14,871 bases of DNA from an uncultured Clostridia bacterium (lineage in GTDB: Bacteria; Bacillota; Clostridia; Oscillospirales; Acutalibacteraceae). The DNA is taken from the NCBI GenBank assembly GCA_937895645.1, contig CALBKQ010000084.1:1-14871 (forward strand), given 5' to 3'. Each line of letters starts with the position of its first letter. The stretch's first letter is position 1. Below, piece after piece: positions 14,414 to 14,871 of the stretch. The position numbers were made by a program, and so were the translations under genes. The notes beneath the pieces were generated by a model that worked only from the letters and a program-made list of their open reading frames with translations, searched no databases and was not told the origin of the DNA.

Positions 14414-14871
14414 TTGCCTGATGATTTGAAAAAAATGAATATGAACGAACTTGAAATTCTTGCAACTGAAATAAGGAGTAAAACGATTAAAACCGTTTCA
14501 CAGAATGGTGGTCATTTATCTTCTAATCTCGGTGTTGTTGAGTTGTCTATTGCTATGCATAGAATGTTTAACTCTCCAAATGACAAGTTTGTATGGGATG
14601 TAGGTCATCAGGTTTATGCCCATAAACTTCTTACAGGCAGAGTCAATGAGTTTGACACATTAAGAACTGAAAATGGTATTTCTGGGTTCTGTGCACCAAA
14701 TGAAAGCCAACACGATACTTTTTATAGTGGTCATTCAAGCACTTCAATTTCTTCTGCATTAGGTATTGCAGAGGCTAATAAACGACTTGGAAAGTCAGAT
14801 TACACAATCGCTGTAATTGGTGATGGTGCTCTTACCGGTGGTATGGCTTACGAGGCACTTAATAATGCAGG
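14414..14871 (+). CDS. dxs: 1-deoxy-D-xylulose-5-phosphate synthase, N-terminal part (start unsure, cut by window edge)
   Basis: Thiamine-diphosphate enzyme joining pyruvate and glyceraldehyde 3-phosphate in the first step of the non-mevalonate isoprenoid route. Motifs seen: NGGHLSSNLGVVELSIAMH, FVWDVGHQVYAHKLLTGR, FYSGHSSTSISSALGIAEA and the TPP site VIGDGALTGGMAYEAL, all typical of Dxs. The rest lies beyond the right edge. The start is a problem. A ribosome-binding site (GGAG, 14370-14373) precedes TTG (14382) and ATG (14377), but neither is in the dxs frame, which has a TAA at 14393-14395. The in-frame options are TTG 14414 (weak AGG before it; keeps the conserved PDDLKK) and ATG 14435. 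One extra T at 14397-14400 would join TTG 14382 to the dxs frame. Confidence 0.85.
   Translation, partial: MPDDLKKMNMNELEILATEIRSKTIKTVSQNGGHLSSNLGVVELSIAMHRMFNSPNDKFVWDVGHQVYAHKLLTGRVNEFDTLRTENGISGFCAPNESQHDTFYSGHSSTSISSALGIAEANKRLGKSDYTIAVIGDGALTGGMAYEALNNA

Overview
The window is AT-rich, tightly packed bacterial DNA with short intergenic gaps. A complete spoIIIA operon (spoIIIAA to spoIIIAH) and a cotJABC spore-coat cluster point to an endospore-forming Firmicute. The chain nusB / TsaD-like / xseA / xseB / ispA / dxs, together with low GC, suggests a Clostridia-class organism (Ruminococcaceae/Oscillospiraceae-like). This is inference from gene content; no 16S or other species marker is present.

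Left part, minus strand (1-1875): a vegetative-looking promoter drives a membrane-anchored protein with an Ada-like zinc-finger tail, then deoC (deoxyribose-phosphate aldolase), then deoB (phosphopentomutase, cut by the window edge). The genes abut or overlap by one base. DeoB and DeoC act in series on the sugar phosphate released from deoxynucleosides. Plus strand 1899-3013: a sigma-E-like promoter and cotJA-cotJB-cotJC, the inner spore-coat proteins including a Mn-catalase homologue. A strong two-way terminator (3020-3048) separates this from yfhO (minus strand, 3051-5846), a large polytopic GT-C-type membrane protein.

Middle part, plus strand (5960-10609): eight spoIIIA genes, nearly all overlapping or touching. 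They encode the mother-cell half of the SpoIIIA-SpoIIQ channel, which spans the space between mother cell and forespore. yfhO and spoIIIAA are divergent and share a 113-base gap.

Right part, plus strand (10634-14871): a vegetative-type promoter and a leader with a terminator hairpin directly before the nusB ribosome-binding site, then nusB, a TsaD/M22-family paralogue, xseA and xseB (exonuclease VII), ispA (polyprenyl synthase) and dxs (isoprenoid entry enzyme, cut by the window edge). Two genes here look damaged. The TsaD-like gene carries one in-frame TAA, and the dxs start region looks as if it lacks one T in a T-run. Either could be biological or a sequence error.

I see no CRISPR array, transposon, phage gene, tRNA or rRNA, and no clear new multi-gene system. 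The most interesting non-coding signal is the nusB leader. Its possible base pairings would let it distinguish read-through spoIIIA transcripts from transcripts starting at nusB's own promoter. No stretch above 300 bases lacks a gene.
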